Shown: positions 27,140 through 35,210, counted from the stretch's first letter. The stretch is 64,000 nt of DNA from Nocardia panacis (GCF_003598715.1 NZ_QZFU01000055.1:186001-250000); one strand, 5' to 3'. Translations and numbers: made by a program. Notes: a model not told the origin generated them from the sequence alone.

Positions 27140-27832
27140 TCAGCGCCGCTGCGCGGCGGCGGCTTGCGCGCGCAGCGACCGGACCGTCGCGGCCGGATCG
27201 GCCGTGTTGTAGACCGCCGATCCGGCGACGAAGCAGTCCACGCCCGCCGCCGCGGCCTGCTCGATGGTGTCGGCGTTGATACCGCCGTCGATCTCCACCA
27301 GCAGCCGCAACTCCCCCGCGTCCACCAGGCGGCGCACCGTGCGCGCCTTGTCCAGAACGTGCGCGATGAACGACTGCCCGCCGAATCCGGGCTCCACGCT
27401 CATCACCAGCAGGGTGTCGAATTCGCGCAGGATCTCCAGGTACGGCTCGATCGGGGTGTTCGGCTTCACCGACAGGCCCGCCTTCGCACCCGCGGCCCGA
27501 ATATCGCGGGCCACCGCGACCGGGTCATCGGTCGCCTCCGCGTGGAAGGTCACATTGTGCGCGCCCGCCTCCGCGTACGGCGGCGCCCAGCGGCCCGGAT
27601 CCTCGATCATCAAGTGGCAGTCCAGCGGAATATCGGTGGCCCGCAACAGACTCTGCACCACCGGCAGGCCCAGCGTCAGATTCGGAACGAAGTGCGCGTC
27701 CATCACATCCACGTGCAACCAGTCGGCCCCCGCGACGGCCGCGACCTCATCGGCGAGATGCGCGAAATCCGCGGACAGGATGGACGGGGCGATCATCGGC
27801 TCGGCCGGGCGCGTGAAGTTCAGGCTGGACAC
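27140..27832 (-). CDS. rpe: Ribulose-phosphate 3-epimerase
   Basis: The 230-residue TIM-barrel protein shows all family motifs: IAPSILSADFAHL, WLHVDVMDAHFVPN, DCHLMIEDPGRW, VMSVEPGFGGQSF and the final EIDGGINADT ... FVAGSAVY. It interconverts ribulose 5-phosphate and xylulose 5-phosphate. The GTG at 27832 gives an N-terminus similar in length to mycobacterial Rpe; the ATG at 27796 is an alternative. In M. tuberculosis rpe directly follows the rsmB homologue; here a SigF block on the other strand lies between them. Confidence 0.95.
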   Translation of the reverse strand: MSSLNFTRPAEPMIAPSILSADFAHLADEVAAVAGADWLHVDVMDAHFVPNLTLGLPVVQSLLRATDIPLDCHLMIEDPGRWAPPYAEAGAHNVTFHAEATDDPVAVARDIRAAGAKAGLSVKPNTPIEPYLEILREFDTLLVMSVEPGFGGQSFIAHVLDKARTVRRLVDAGELRLLVEIDGGINADTIEQAAAAGVDCFVAGSAVYNTADPAATVRSLRAQAAAAQRR

Positions 27833-27858
27833 ATCGCGGCAGTCTATCGGTAGCGGGG

Positions 27859-27883
27859 GTTGTCACCGGTCGCGAGTGGGTAG
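27859..27883 (+). promoter_or_regulatory. SigF-type promoter of usfX-sigF
   Basis: GTTG (27859-27862) and GGGTAG (27878-27883) are separated by exactly 15 bases, close to the mycobacterial SigF consensus GTTT-N15-17-GGGTAT. The -10 ends ten bases before the usfX GTG, so transcription should start within a few bases of the start codon. This fits autoregulation of the sigF operon as known in M. tuberculosis. Confidence 0.7.
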
Positions 27884-27893
27884 CCTGCATAGA

Positions 27894-28316
27894 GTGATCA
27901 ACATATCGGCGGAACAGGGGCTTTACAGCACCCCGGTGGAGATCAGGGTGGCCGCGGCGGTGAGTCAGCTGCCCATAGCGCGCGGCCTGGCCGAAACCCT
28001 GGTGCTACTCAGCGATTTCACACTGGACGAGGTCGCCGACATCCGGCTCGCGGTCGACGAGGTGTGCTCAACACTGATCGCGGTCGCCGTGCCGGGCACC
28101 TTCCTACACTGCCGTTTCACGGTGGGCGAGAAGGAATTGCTGTTGCGCGCCGACGGTATCGCGGCGGTCGAGGGCCTACCCGATCAGCGCAGCTTCGGCT
28201 GGCATGTGCTGCGCACCCTCACCAACGAGGTGTACGCCACGCAGCAGCCCTACGATCCGACGGTCTCCGGCTTTCCGACGACGGTGGAGTTCCGGCGGGT
28301 CCGGGGGAAGGCGTAG
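27894..28316 (+). CDS. usfX: Anti-sigma factor of the UsfX/RsbW type
   Basis: The 140-residue protein has the HATPase (GHKL) fold of anti-sigma kinases: TPVEIRVAAAVSQLPIARGLAETL, then DEVADIRLAVDEVCSTLI, the ATP-binding Asn-box region in altered form, and FGWHVLRTL. It should hold the adjacent SigF inactive until released by an anti-anti-sigma factor. The GTG start follows a SigF-like promoter almost directly. Its TAG stop overlaps the sigF GTG (TAGTG), giving strict coupling. No anti-anti-sigma gene lies in the window. Confidence 0.87.
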   Translation: MINISAEQGLYSTPVEIRVAAAVSQLPIARGLAETLVLLSDFTLDEVADIRLAVDEVCSTLIAVAVPGTFLHCRFTVGEKELLLRADGIAAVEGLPDQRSFGWHVLRTLTNEVYATQQPYDPTVSGFPTTVEFRRVRGKA

Positions 28317-29194
28317 TGACGGACCCGAAGGACAGCGTGCCCGAACCGGATCCACCCGAGGAGACCGAGCAGGAAACCGCCGAGGAGGCAGTCGAAGAAG
28401 CTGTCGAGGAATCCGAGACGCTGGCAGCCGCCGCATCGGTGCCCGGCTACGACGATGTCGGCGCGCTGTTCACGAAACTCAGGGCGGCGCAGGCCGGTTC
28501 GGGCGATCACAGCGCCGTGCGGGCGGAGCTGATCAACCGGTGCCTACCGCTGGCCGATCACATCGCCCGCAAATTCAGCGGGCGCGGCGAACCATTCGAC
28601 GATCTGACCCAGGTCGCGCGGGTCGGATTGGTGCACGCGGTGGACCGCTTCGATATCGAACGCGGTTCCAATTTCCTGTCTTTCGCGGTGCCGACCATCA
28701 TGGGCGAGGTTCGCCGCTACTTCCGCGACAACACCTGGGCCATGCGGGTGCCGCGCCGGGTCAAGGAGACCCATCTGCGGATCGGCGCGGCCATCGACGC
28801 GCTCTCGCAATCCCTGGGCCGCTCCCCCACCGCCAAGGAGATCGCCGCCGAACTGGGCGTCGAACCCGACGAGGTGACCCAGGCCGTCATCGCGGGCAAT
28901 GCCTATCAGCCCGGTTCCATCGACGCCGCCTCGGCCGGACGGGATTCCGAGGCGTCACTGCTCGACACCCTCGGCGAGGAGGAGTCCCAGTTCGATCGGG
29001 TCGAGGAGTATGTGGCGATCCGCCCGCTGCTGGCCGGGCTGCCGGAGCGGGAGCGGCGCATCCTCACCATGCGCTTCTTCGAATCCATGACCCAGACCCA
29101 GATCGCCCAGCAGATGGGTATCTCGCAGATGCATGTGTCGCGCATTCTGTCCAAAACCCTGGCGCGGCTGCGGGAGCAATCGCGCCGCGAGTGA
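28316..29194 (+). CDS. sigF: SigF-family (group 3) RNA polymerase sigma factor
   Basis: The 292-residue protein has an acidic N-terminal tail (residues about 8-40, rich in Glu), then sigma region 2 (LADHIARKFSGRGEPFDDLTQ, FAVPTIMGEVRRYFRDN), region 3 (GRSPTAKEIAAELGV) and region 4 (LPERERRILTMRFFE ... SQMHVSRILS). This is the SigF/SigB group for general stress or stationary phase. The GTG overlaps the usfX stop. The acidic tail is longer than in M. tuberculosis SigF. A decayed gene lies one base past its stop, on the other strand. Confidence 0.93.
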   Translation: MTDPKDSVPEPDPPEETEQETAEEAVEEAVEESETLAAAASVPGYDDVGALFTKLRAAQAGSGDHSAVRAELINRCLPLADHIARKFSGRGEPFDDLTQVARVGLVHAVDRFDIERGSNFLSFAVPTIMGEVRRYFRDNTWAMRVPRRVKETHLRIGAAIDALSQSLGRSPTAKEIAAELGVEPDEVTQAVIAGNAYQPGSIDAASAGRDSEASLLDTLGEEESQFDRVEEYVAIRPLLAGLPERERRILTMRFFESMTQTQIAQQMGISQMHVSRILSKTLARLREQSRRE

Positions 29195-29195
29195 A

Positions 29196-29412
29196 TCATT
29201 CCCGCAGCCTGCGCACCTTCGGCGGGGCCGGCAACCACCAGGCGGCATCGAGCATTTCCCGCAACTGCTCCGGCGCTATCCGATCCAGATCAATGAGGAT
29301 CATCGGATAGCCGTCGTAGTGCAATCAGCGCCGGACTCCGAAACCAGGTCGACTCCTCGACGCCGGGGAGTTCCGTCGCGAGAGCCACCACATCCTGCCA
29401 GGTCACCGCCAT
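29196..29412 (-). pseudogene. Decayed MmcQ/YjbR-family gene
   Basis: Reading leftward from an ATG at 29412, the first about 35 residues (MAVTWQDVVALATELPGVEE, then STWFRSPALI) are a typical MmcQ/YjbR N-terminus. The frame then drifts to a stop at 29290. In another frame, the next about 37 codons give the family C-terminus (YPMILIDLDRIAPEQLREML, then DAAWWLPAPPKVRRL) and stop at 29196. The total is 217 bases, against about 350 in an intact gene, so the middle 40-45 codons are deleted and the two ends are out of frame. Family members are small DNA-binding-like proteins of unclear role. Confidence 0.85.
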
Positions 29413-29467
29413 AGGGCAAGTCTGCCGCAGCGCGGCGGACCTGCCTTGGACGAATGTCGCCTGTTGC

Positions 29468-31738
29468 TCAGGCCAGTGGTTTGCGGAGGGCGGCGACGAA
29501 CATGGCGTCGGTGCCGTGGCGATGCGGCCAGAGTTGGGCCGAGGGGCCGTCGCCGAGATCGGTGACGCCGGGGAGATAGTCGCGGGTGTCGAGTTCCTCG
29601 GCTCCGGTGCGGCGCACCGCGTCGGCGACGACCGAGACCGTCTCCGCCAGGTGCGGGGAGCAGGTGGAGTAGAGCAGGACGCCGCCGGGGCGGAGCAGAT
29701 CCCATGCGGCGGAAAGCAATTCGCGTTGCAGGCGGACCAGGTCGGCGACATCGGCCGGGGTGCGCCGCCAGCGGGCCTCCGGCCTGCGACGCAGCGCGCC
29801 GAGGCCGGTGCAGGGGGCGTCGACCAGGATTCGGTCGTAACCGGGGGTGAGGCCGGATTCGCGACCATCGGCGACGTGCACGTCGACCGGAAGGTCGTGG
29901 GTGGCCTTGCGAACCAGTTCGGCGCGGTGTTCGGCGGGCTCGACGGCATCGAGACGGAAACCGTCGATCGCCGCGAGCGCGCCGAGCAGCGCGGCCTTGC
30001 CACCGGGACCCGCGCACAGGTCCAGCCAGCGGCCGGTGTCCGCACCGAGCAGCGGCGCCCTGGTGAGCGCCAGCGCGACGAGCTGACTGCCCTCGTCCTG
30101 GACGGCGGCCATACCCTCGCGGACCGGCTCGAGTTTGCCCGGATCGCCGCCCTCCAGATAGACGGCGTAGGGCGACCAGCGACCCTCTTCACCGCCGGTC
30201 ACCAACGCCAATTCCTCGGCGGTGATCTCGCCGGGCCGCGCCACCAGATGCACCAGGGGGCGGGCATCGTCGGCGGCCAGCGCCTCGCCCAGTTCACCCG
30301 CCCGCGCGCCGAGCGCATCGGCGAACGCCTGCGCGATCCACACCGGATGCGCGTGCTCGAAGGCCAACCGCCCCACCGGATCCTGCGGCGCGAGCCGCTC
30401 GACCCATTCCTGCGCCGAACGCTCCCCCGCCCGCCGCAGCACCGCGTTCACGAATCCGGCTTTCCCGGCGCCGAATTCGGCCCGCGCCATCGCCACGGAC
30501 GTATCGACCGCGGCATGCGCCCCGATCCGGGTCCGCAACAGCTGGTAGACGCCGAGGCGCAGCACATCCAGCAGCGGCCCATCGATCTCCTCGACCGGAC
30601 GACCCGCGCCCGCCGCGATCACCGCGTCCAGCAGTCCGATCGACCGAGAAGCGCCGTAGGCCAATTCGGTGGCCAGCGCCGCATCCCGGCCTTCGATCCG
30701 CCGTTCCCGCAGCAGTCCGGGCAGGATCAGGTTGGCGTAGGCGTCGCGTTCCCGCACGGCTCGCAACACATCGCGTGCTGCTTCGCGCACCTGATCGACG
30801 CCGGCGCCTTTCCGTTGCCGCACGCCGGCTTTCGTTGTAGCTCGAGCGCTCGCCCGACTCGCGCCGGAATCGCTGTCGGTCGGTCGTTGCGAATCACGTT
30901 GCGCTGCCGCACCGCTGCGTCGCTGCGCATCATCATTCGCGGCGGGTCGGCGGCGGCCGGACTCACCGCTCGCGTAGTCCCGACGGCCCGAGGAAGAAGC
31001 GCCGCCCGCGTCACCCCTCCCGGACCGCTTCGAGCCCGAATCACGCTGTGCTGCTGGGCCACTGCGCCGGCCGCTCGAATACTTCGCGGGCGCATCATCA
31101 TTCGCGGCAGGTCGGCGGCTGGACTCGCCGCTCGCATATTCCCGACGGGATGAGGACAGAGTTCCGCCCGCCTCGCGCCTTGCCGCGCTACGACCTGCGG
31201 ACTCGCCGCTTGTGTAGCCCCGACGAGATGAACTCTCGCCGTCGCGCCCGATGGCGCCACGACCTGTGGAGCGTTCTCCCGAACCTTCGAATCGCCGCGA
31301 GCCTTCTTGCTGGGTCCGCCTCGGCCCTTCTTGCTCGGCGCGCCTCGACCATCCGGCGGAACTGCCGCCACGATCGGAATCGCGGCGGGCGCTGTCGGTT
31401 CCGCGAGACGGCTGGTCCCCTCGGCCGAACTCACGCCGAGCACTGCCACCGCGAGACGGCTGGTCTCCCCGGCCGTACTCACGCCGGGTGCTACCGCCGC
31501 GTGATGGTTGATCTCCTCGGCTGAATTCGCGCCGACCTCCGTCGCCTCGTCCCGCATCGTCGCCCGCCCCGGACTTCGCGGCCTTGGCATCGCGTTCGGC
31601 ACGCGCCATCCATCCGCCGTCGATGGAGGCGCGGCGCTGCCCTCCGGCACTATTGGCGCCTCGGGTACCGGCGGCACCGCGTCCGGGCTCCCGTCGATTG
31701 TCGCCGGTGCCTCGGTTCGGGTTTCGCCGGTCGGCCAT
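29468..31738 (-). CDS. rsmB: 16S rRNA m5C967 methyltransferase with a long repeat-rich N-terminal extension
   Basis: The 756-residue protein joins a roughly 310-residue low-complexity Arg/Gly/Ser/Asp-rich extension to a complete RsmB. The NusB-like RNA-binding domain runs from about residue 312 (VREAARDVLRAVRERDAYANLIL), and the methyltransferase from about 510 with SAM motif WLDLCAGPGGKAALLG and the two catalytic Cys motifs VDAPCTGLGALRR and LYSTCSPHLAET. It methylates C967 of 16S rRNA. Ordinary family members are about 430-470 residues, so the extension is extra. It lies downstream of fmt with a 45-base gap on the same strand. Confidence 0.93.
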   Translation of the reverse strand: MADRRNPNRGTGDNRREPGRGAAGTRGANSAGGQRRASIDGGWMARAERDAKAAKSGAGDDAGRGDGGRREFSRGDQPSRGGSTRREYGRGDQPSRGGSARREFGRGDQPSRGTDSARRDSDRGGSSAGWSRRAEQEGPRRTQQEGSRRFEGSGERSTGRGAIGRDGESSSRRGYTSGESAGRSAARREAGGTLSSSRREYASGESSRRPAANDDAPAKYSSGRRSGPAAQRDSGSKRSGRGDAGGASSSGRRDYASGESGRRRPAANDDAQRRSGAAAQRDSQRPTDSDSGASRASARATTKAGVRQRKGAGVDQVREAARDVLRAVRERDAYANLILPGLLRERRIEGRDAALATELAYGASRSIGLLDAVIAAGAGRPVEEIDGPLLDVLRLGVYQLLRTRIGAHAAVDTSVAMARAEFGAGKAGFVNAVLRRAGERSAQEWVERLAPQDPVGRLAFEHAHPVWIAQAFADALGARAGELGEALAADDARPLVHLVARPGEITAEELALVTGGEEGRWSPYAVYLEGGDPGKLEPVREGMAAVQDEGSQLVALALTRAPLLGADTGRWLDLCAGPGGKAALLGALAAIDGFRLDAVEPAEHRAELVRKATHDLPVDVHVADGRESGLTPGYDRILVDAPCTGLGALRRRPEARWRRTPADVADLVRLQRELLSAAWDLLRPGGVLLYSTCSPHLAETVSVVADAVRRTGAEELDTRDYLPGVTDLGDGPSAQLWPHRHGTDAMFVAALRKPLA
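31391..31534 (-). repeat. Three tandem 48-base units in the rsmB extension
   Basis: Residues 69-116 of RsmB consist of three 16-residue units of the form RRE(F/Y)(S/G)RGDQPSRG with a variable Ser/Thr/Gly end. A second pair of longer related units (YASGES ... RRPAANDDA) lies near residues 201-216 and 255-271. The frame is kept throughout. Confidence 0.85.
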
Positions 31739-31783
31739 ACTGTCTCGCTTTCGTGGATTCAGGGAAGGGGATGGGTTGCGGGG

Positions 31784-32707
31784 TTATTCGACGGTCGCGC
31801 CGGGTTCCAGGCGGGCGCCTCTGGCCCAGTCGAGGGCGGGCATCATGCGTTTGCCCTGGGGTTGAACGTGGGTGAGGCGGACGGCGGTGGTGGCGGTGCC
31901 GATGTAGACGCCGGATTTGCGGATATCGATGGCGCGTGCCGGGAGGGTTTCCTCGATCATGTCGACCGGGCCGAGTTTGAGGCGGGCGCCGCAGATCTCG
32001 GTCCAGGCGCCGGGGGCCGGGGTGACGGCGCGCACGCGGCGGGAGATGGCGAGGGCGGGTTGATTCCAGCGGATGTGGCCGTCCTCGGGATTCACCTTGG
32101 GCGCGTAGGAGATTCCGTCGGCGGGCTGCGGGATGGCCTGCAGGGTGCCCGCCGCGACGCCGTCGAGGGTGGATTCCAGGAGGTGGGCGCCGGATTCGGC
32201 GAGGCGGTCCAGCAGTGTGCCCGAGGTGTCGGCGACGGCGATCCGCTCGGTGACCACACCGAATACCGGGCCGGTGTCCAGGCCGGTCTCGATGCGGAAG
32301 GTCGACGCGCCGGTGATCTCGTCCCCCGCGTCGATGGCGGCTTGGACGGGGGCCGCGCCGCGCCAGGCGGGGAGCAGGGAGAAGTGCAGGTTGATCCAGC
32401 CGTGGCGGGGGATGTCGAGCACGGTGCTCGGCAGCAGCGCGCCGTAGGCGACGACCGGGCAGCAGTCGGGAGCCAATTCGGTGAGCTGCTCGACGAATTC
32501 GGGTTCGGAAGGGCGGCGCGGGGTGAGCACCGGGATGCCGTGCTCGTCGGCGACCTGCCCGACAGGGGACCGGTGCACTTTGCGGCCCCGGCCGGAGACG
32601 GCGTCGGGGCGGGTGAGCACGGCGATCACCTCGTGTCGCGGCGAGGCGATGAGCCGACGCAGCGAGGGCACCGCCGGATCGGGGGTGCCCGCGAAGACTA
32701 TCCGCAT
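31784..32707 (-). CDS. fmt: Methionyl-tRNA formyltransferase
   Basis: The 307-residue protein starts MRIVFAGTPDPAVPSLRRL and has the formyl-transfer motif GWINLHFSLLPAWRGAAPVQ (Asn-His and later Asp), with a C-terminal OB-like domain (LGPVDM to the end). It formylates initiator Met-tRNA with 10-formyltetrahydrofolate. Its ATG overlaps the def stop (TGATG), pairing the enzyme that adds the formyl group with the one that removes it. Confidence 0.97.
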   Translation of the reverse strand: MRIVFAGTPDPAVPSLRRLIASPRHEVIAVLTRPDAVSGRGRKVHRSPVGQVADEHGIPVLTPRRPSEPEFVEQLTELAPDCCPVVAYGALLPSTVLDIPRHGWINLHFSLLPAWRGAAPVQAAIDAGDEITGASTFRIETGLDTGPVFGVVTERIAVADTSGTLLDRLAESGAHLLESTLDGVAAGTLQAIPQPADGISYAPKVNPEDGHIRWNQPALAISRRVRAVTPAPGAWTEICGARLKLGPVDMIEETLPARAIDIRKSGVYIGTATTAVRLTHVQPQGKRMMPALDWARGARLEPGATVE

Positions 32708-33255
32708 CAGCGGCTCCGTTTCCGCGCGCCGACCGCGCGCGACTCGCGCACAGTGATGCCCGCGGTGAACCAGTCCGACTCGCGGATGGCGCGCATGGCC
32801 TGCTTGCGCGCGGCCGGGTCGAGCCGGTCGATGAACAGCACGCCGTCGAGATGGTCGGTCTCGTGCTGGATGCAGCGGGCCAGGTAGCCTTCGGCCTCGA
32901 ATGCGACCGGCGCGCCGTCGACATCGACACCCTTGGCTCGCACCCGTAGCGCCCGCGTGGTGTCGTAGAACAGGTCGGGTATGGACAGGCAGCCCTCGAT
33001 ACCGACCTGCTCCTTGGTCCCGATGACCTCGTAGGTCGGATTGATCAGGTAGCCCTGCGCGCCGTCGGCGTCGTAGACGAAAACCCGCAGCCCGACCCCG
33101 ATCTGCGGCGCGGCCATTCCCGCGCCGCCGTCGTCGCGCATGGTGTCGGTGAGGTCGGTGACCAACTGCCGCAGCTCGCGGTTGAACTCGGTGACCTCGT
33201 CGGCGCGGGCGCGCAGAACTGGATCGCCGAAGAGGCGGACGGGCTGAATGGTCAC
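32707..33255 (-). CDS. def: Peptide deformylase
   Basis: The 182-residue protein has the three family motifs: GGAGMAAPQIGV, EGCLSIP and QHETDHLDGVLF, where the Cys and two His bind the metal and Glu is catalytic. It removes formyl from nascent proteins. The GTG at 33255 was chosen because GGGGAG lies six bases upstream; a longer frame to 33294 lacks a signal. It is the first gene of def-fmt-rsmB. Confidence 0.96.
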   Translation of the reverse strand: MTIQPVRLFGDPVLRARADEVTEFNRELRQLVTDLTDTMRDDGGAGMAAPQIGVGLRVFVYDADGAQGYLINPTYEVIGTKEQVGIEGCLSIPDLFYDTTRALRVRAKGVDVDGAPVAFEAEGYLARCIQHETDHLDGVLFIDRLDPAARKQAMRAIRESDWFTAGITVRESRAVGARKRSR

Positions 33256-33367
33256 GGTGAACTCCCCGGAGACGGACGTATGCGGTCGTCTCATTCTAGT
33301 GAGACGCCACCATCCGACCGGATCGCCCGGACCCTCCCCCGGAAAACTGGTAGAACTCGGGTGCGGT

Positions 33368-33398
33368 CCGGACGGGGTGTCAATGCTCCCCCGTCCGG
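33368..33398 (-). terminator. Hairpin after the secreted lipase gene
   Basis: CCGGACGGGG (33368-33377) pairs with CCCCGTCCGG (33389-33398) around an 11-base loop, 17 bases past the lipase stop. There is no T-run. It probably ends lipase transcription before def. Confidence 0.55.
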
Positions 33399-33414
33399 CC
33401 GCCCGGCTTGTGGA

Positions 33415-34446
33415 TCAGGAATGTCCGGCGATGATCACCTGCGGAATGCCGGTGCCCAGCGCGACGGGTTTGCACACCGGTTTGGGTGCGCTCGGATCCA
33501 GCAACTGCAGGGTGAGCTGCTGGATGAAGGGGTCGAAGACCATATTGAAGTGTCCGGTCAGATCCTCCGGGCACAGGTCCTGCAGGGCGATGTTCTGCGC
33601 GCCGGGACCGCGCAGCGCGATATTGCTGAACGGCTGGATCATCTCGTCGACCTTGCTGCCGACGGTGATGTAACGCACGCCGGGCACGGTGTCACCGCCC
33701 GCGTTGAGGTCCTTCATGACCGGCGAGTCCTGCGCCTGTTCGACGGCGGCGGTGGAGGTCGCCTTCTCGAACGCGTCGAGACCGCCGGGTATGGCCTGCA
33801 CCACCGGGACCAGTCCGTACATCACGCCGCCGTAGGTGGGTGAGGCCAGGCCGATCCATTGGTCGACCTTCGGCGCACCGCCGAGTTTGTTGATGTAGAG
33901 CCGGGTGACGTTGGCTCCCTGGGAGAATCCGACCAGGTCGACCTTGGCGGCGCCGGTGGCGGCGAGCACCCGGTCCACGAATTCGCCGAGTTGATAGCCG
34001 CTGAGCTGCATGTGCTCGGTGCCGTAGGTCTTCGCGTTGGCGCTCGCGCCGCCGTAGTTCAGCGCGAAGACGCAGAGTCCGTCGGCGGTGAGTTGGGGTG
34101 CGATCCCGGACCAGTCGGAGTAGACGCTGGAATCGGTGCCGTGCGCGAGGATGACGGGCCTGGGGTGTTCGGCGGTGGGTTTGCATCCGAAATCATTGGT
34201 GCCCGCCGGAACTGCCTGCGGGTGGGTCTTGGTGTAGACCGCGGCCGCGAGATGATCGGACTGGGCGGGGGCGGCGTTGGTGGGGACGTCGGGCGGGTGA
34301 TAGCCCTCCGGCGCCGCAGTGGCCTGCGTCGCGCCGGAGCCGATCAGGACTCCGGCCAACGCGCATGCCATCAGCGTTCTTCGGAATTGTGAGGTTCTTC
34401 GGAATTGTGAGACGCCCCAACCTCGGGTGCCACCCATTTGTCGCAT
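33415..34446 (-). CDS. Secreted lipase/esterase, alpha/beta hydrolase
   Basis: The 343-residue protein has an export signal: an Arg-rich start, then LMACALAGVLIGSGATQATA and likely cleavage after AAA or nearby. The mature part holds the oxyanion HG in PVILAHGTDS and the nucleophile elbow VDLVGFSQGANVTRLYI (GxSxG), with a late His in LTGHFNMVFD. This is the Lipase_2/EstA type, and it should hydrolyse lipids outside the cell. A start at the ATG of 34371 would shorten the signal region. The N-terminal arm contains a duplicated SQFRRT motif. Confidence 0.85.
   Translation of the reverse strand: MRQMGGTRGWGVSQFRRTSQFRRTLMACALAGVLIGSGATQATAAPEGYHPPDVPTNAAPAQSDHLAAAVYTKTHPQAVPAGTNDFGCKPTAEHPRPVILAHGTDSSVYSDWSGIAPQLTADGLCVFALNYGGASANAKTYGTEHMQLSGYQLGEFVDRVLAATGAAKVDLVGFSQGANVTRLYINKLGGAPKVDQWIGLASPTYGGVMYGLVPVVQAIPGGLDAFEKATSTAAVEQAQDSPVMKDLNAGGDTVPGVRYITVGSKVDEMIQPFSNIALRGPGAQNIALQDLCPEDLTGHFNMVFDPFIQQLTLQLLDPSAPKPVCKPVALGTGIPQVIIAGHS
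34375..34410 (-). repeat. 18-base tandem duplication in the lipase signal arm
   Basis: Two 18-base units sharing ATTCCGAAGAA encode SQFRRT twice, immediately before the hydrophobic signal core. If the gene starts at 34371 instead, this repeat is leader DNA. Confidence 0.75.
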
Positions 34447-34507
34447 GGCACCAATAATGTAGCGCCATAGCCCGAAATGGGTACTCGATAAGGCTCTTTC
34501 GACGCCC

Positions 34508-35128
34508 TCAATTCTCGGGGGTGTCGTCCTCGGCGAGAATCCGGTAAAGGGAGCGGCGCGCCTCGGTGAGCACCTCGGCCGCTTTCGTGGCCTGCTCGGG
34601 TGTGCCCGCAGCGGCCACCTGCGCGACCGCGCCCATCAACTGGCCGACGAGTCCGCGAAGATCGATGGCCTGTGCGCCGACGTCCTCGGTGATCTCGGCC
34701 CACGGATCGCCCAATTCCTCGCGATGATTCGCCAGGTATTGGGTGCCCGCCTCGGTCAATTGGGCCGTTTTGCGACCGGACACCTTCTCGATGACCAACA
34801 GGCCCTCGTCCTCGAGTTGGGACAGCGCCGGGTAGATCGAGCCGGGGCTCGGCCGCCAGATGTCGTTGCTGCGCTCGCGGATCCGCTGGATGAGTTCGTA
34901 GCCGTGCATGGGGCGCTCGGCGAGCAGCAGCAGGATCGCCGCCCGCACGTCCCCGCGCCTGCCTCGTCCGCCGCGGCCGCGGCCGCGGCCGAAGTGCGGG
35001 CCGAAACCGGGACCGAAGCCGGGGCCGAATTCCGGGCCGAAGCCGCCGCGGCCGTGCCGGTGCCGAGCCAGATGGTCTCGGTTCCGGCGGCCGCGCCGAC
35101 CGAAGTCGCGCTGTTCTGCGTATTCCAT
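34508..35128 (-). CDS. PadR-family transcriptional regulator
   Basis: The 206-residue protein has an N-terminal low-complexity arm rich in Arg, Gly, Phe and Pro (repeats of FGPGFGP, then RGRGRGGRGRRG), then the PadR winged helix from about residue 63: RAAILLLLAERPMHGYELIQ, then RPSPGSIYPALSQLEDEGLL. A Vir-like C-terminal helix follows. The ATG at 35128 has GAGGAGG five bases upstream. Tandem palindromic sites lie 36 to 57 bases before the start, so it probably represses itself. It follows the carotenoid oxygenase gene on the same strand. Confidence 0.88.
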   Translation of the reverse strand: MEYAEQRDFGRRGRRNRDHLARHRHGRGGFGPEFGPGFGPGFGPHFGRGRGRGGRGRRGDVRAAILLLLAERPMHGYELIQRIRERSNDIWRPSPGSIYPALSQLEDEGLLVIEKVSGRKTAQLTEAGTQYLANHREELGDPWAEITEDVGAQAIDLRGLVGQLMGAVAQVAAAGTPEQATKAAEVLTEARRSLYRILAEDDTPEN

Positions 35129-35163
35129 AGGTGCCTCCTCGGGCCTTCGTGTTCTAATCATGC

Positions 35164-35185
35164 TATCGACGATATATCGACAATA
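35164..35185 (-). promoter_or_regulatory. Tandem operator candidate of the PadR gene
   Basis: Two 11-base units stand head to tail: TATCGACGATA (35164-35174, a palindrome around its centre) and TATCGACAATA (35175-35185). Their junction also forms the palindrome CGATATATCG. This AT-rich block lies just upstream of the PadR ribosome binding site, the usual place for an autoregulatory operator. Confidence 0.6.
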
Positions 35186-35210
35186 GATCGAACGCAAGGG
35201 TCCGGGTGAA

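Noticed and set aside
29290..30192. A 300-codon minus-strand frame ending with a YjbR-like N-terminus
   Set aside because: Most of it is a shadow of rsmB. Only its last 43 codons are real, and these belong to the decayed YjbR gene.
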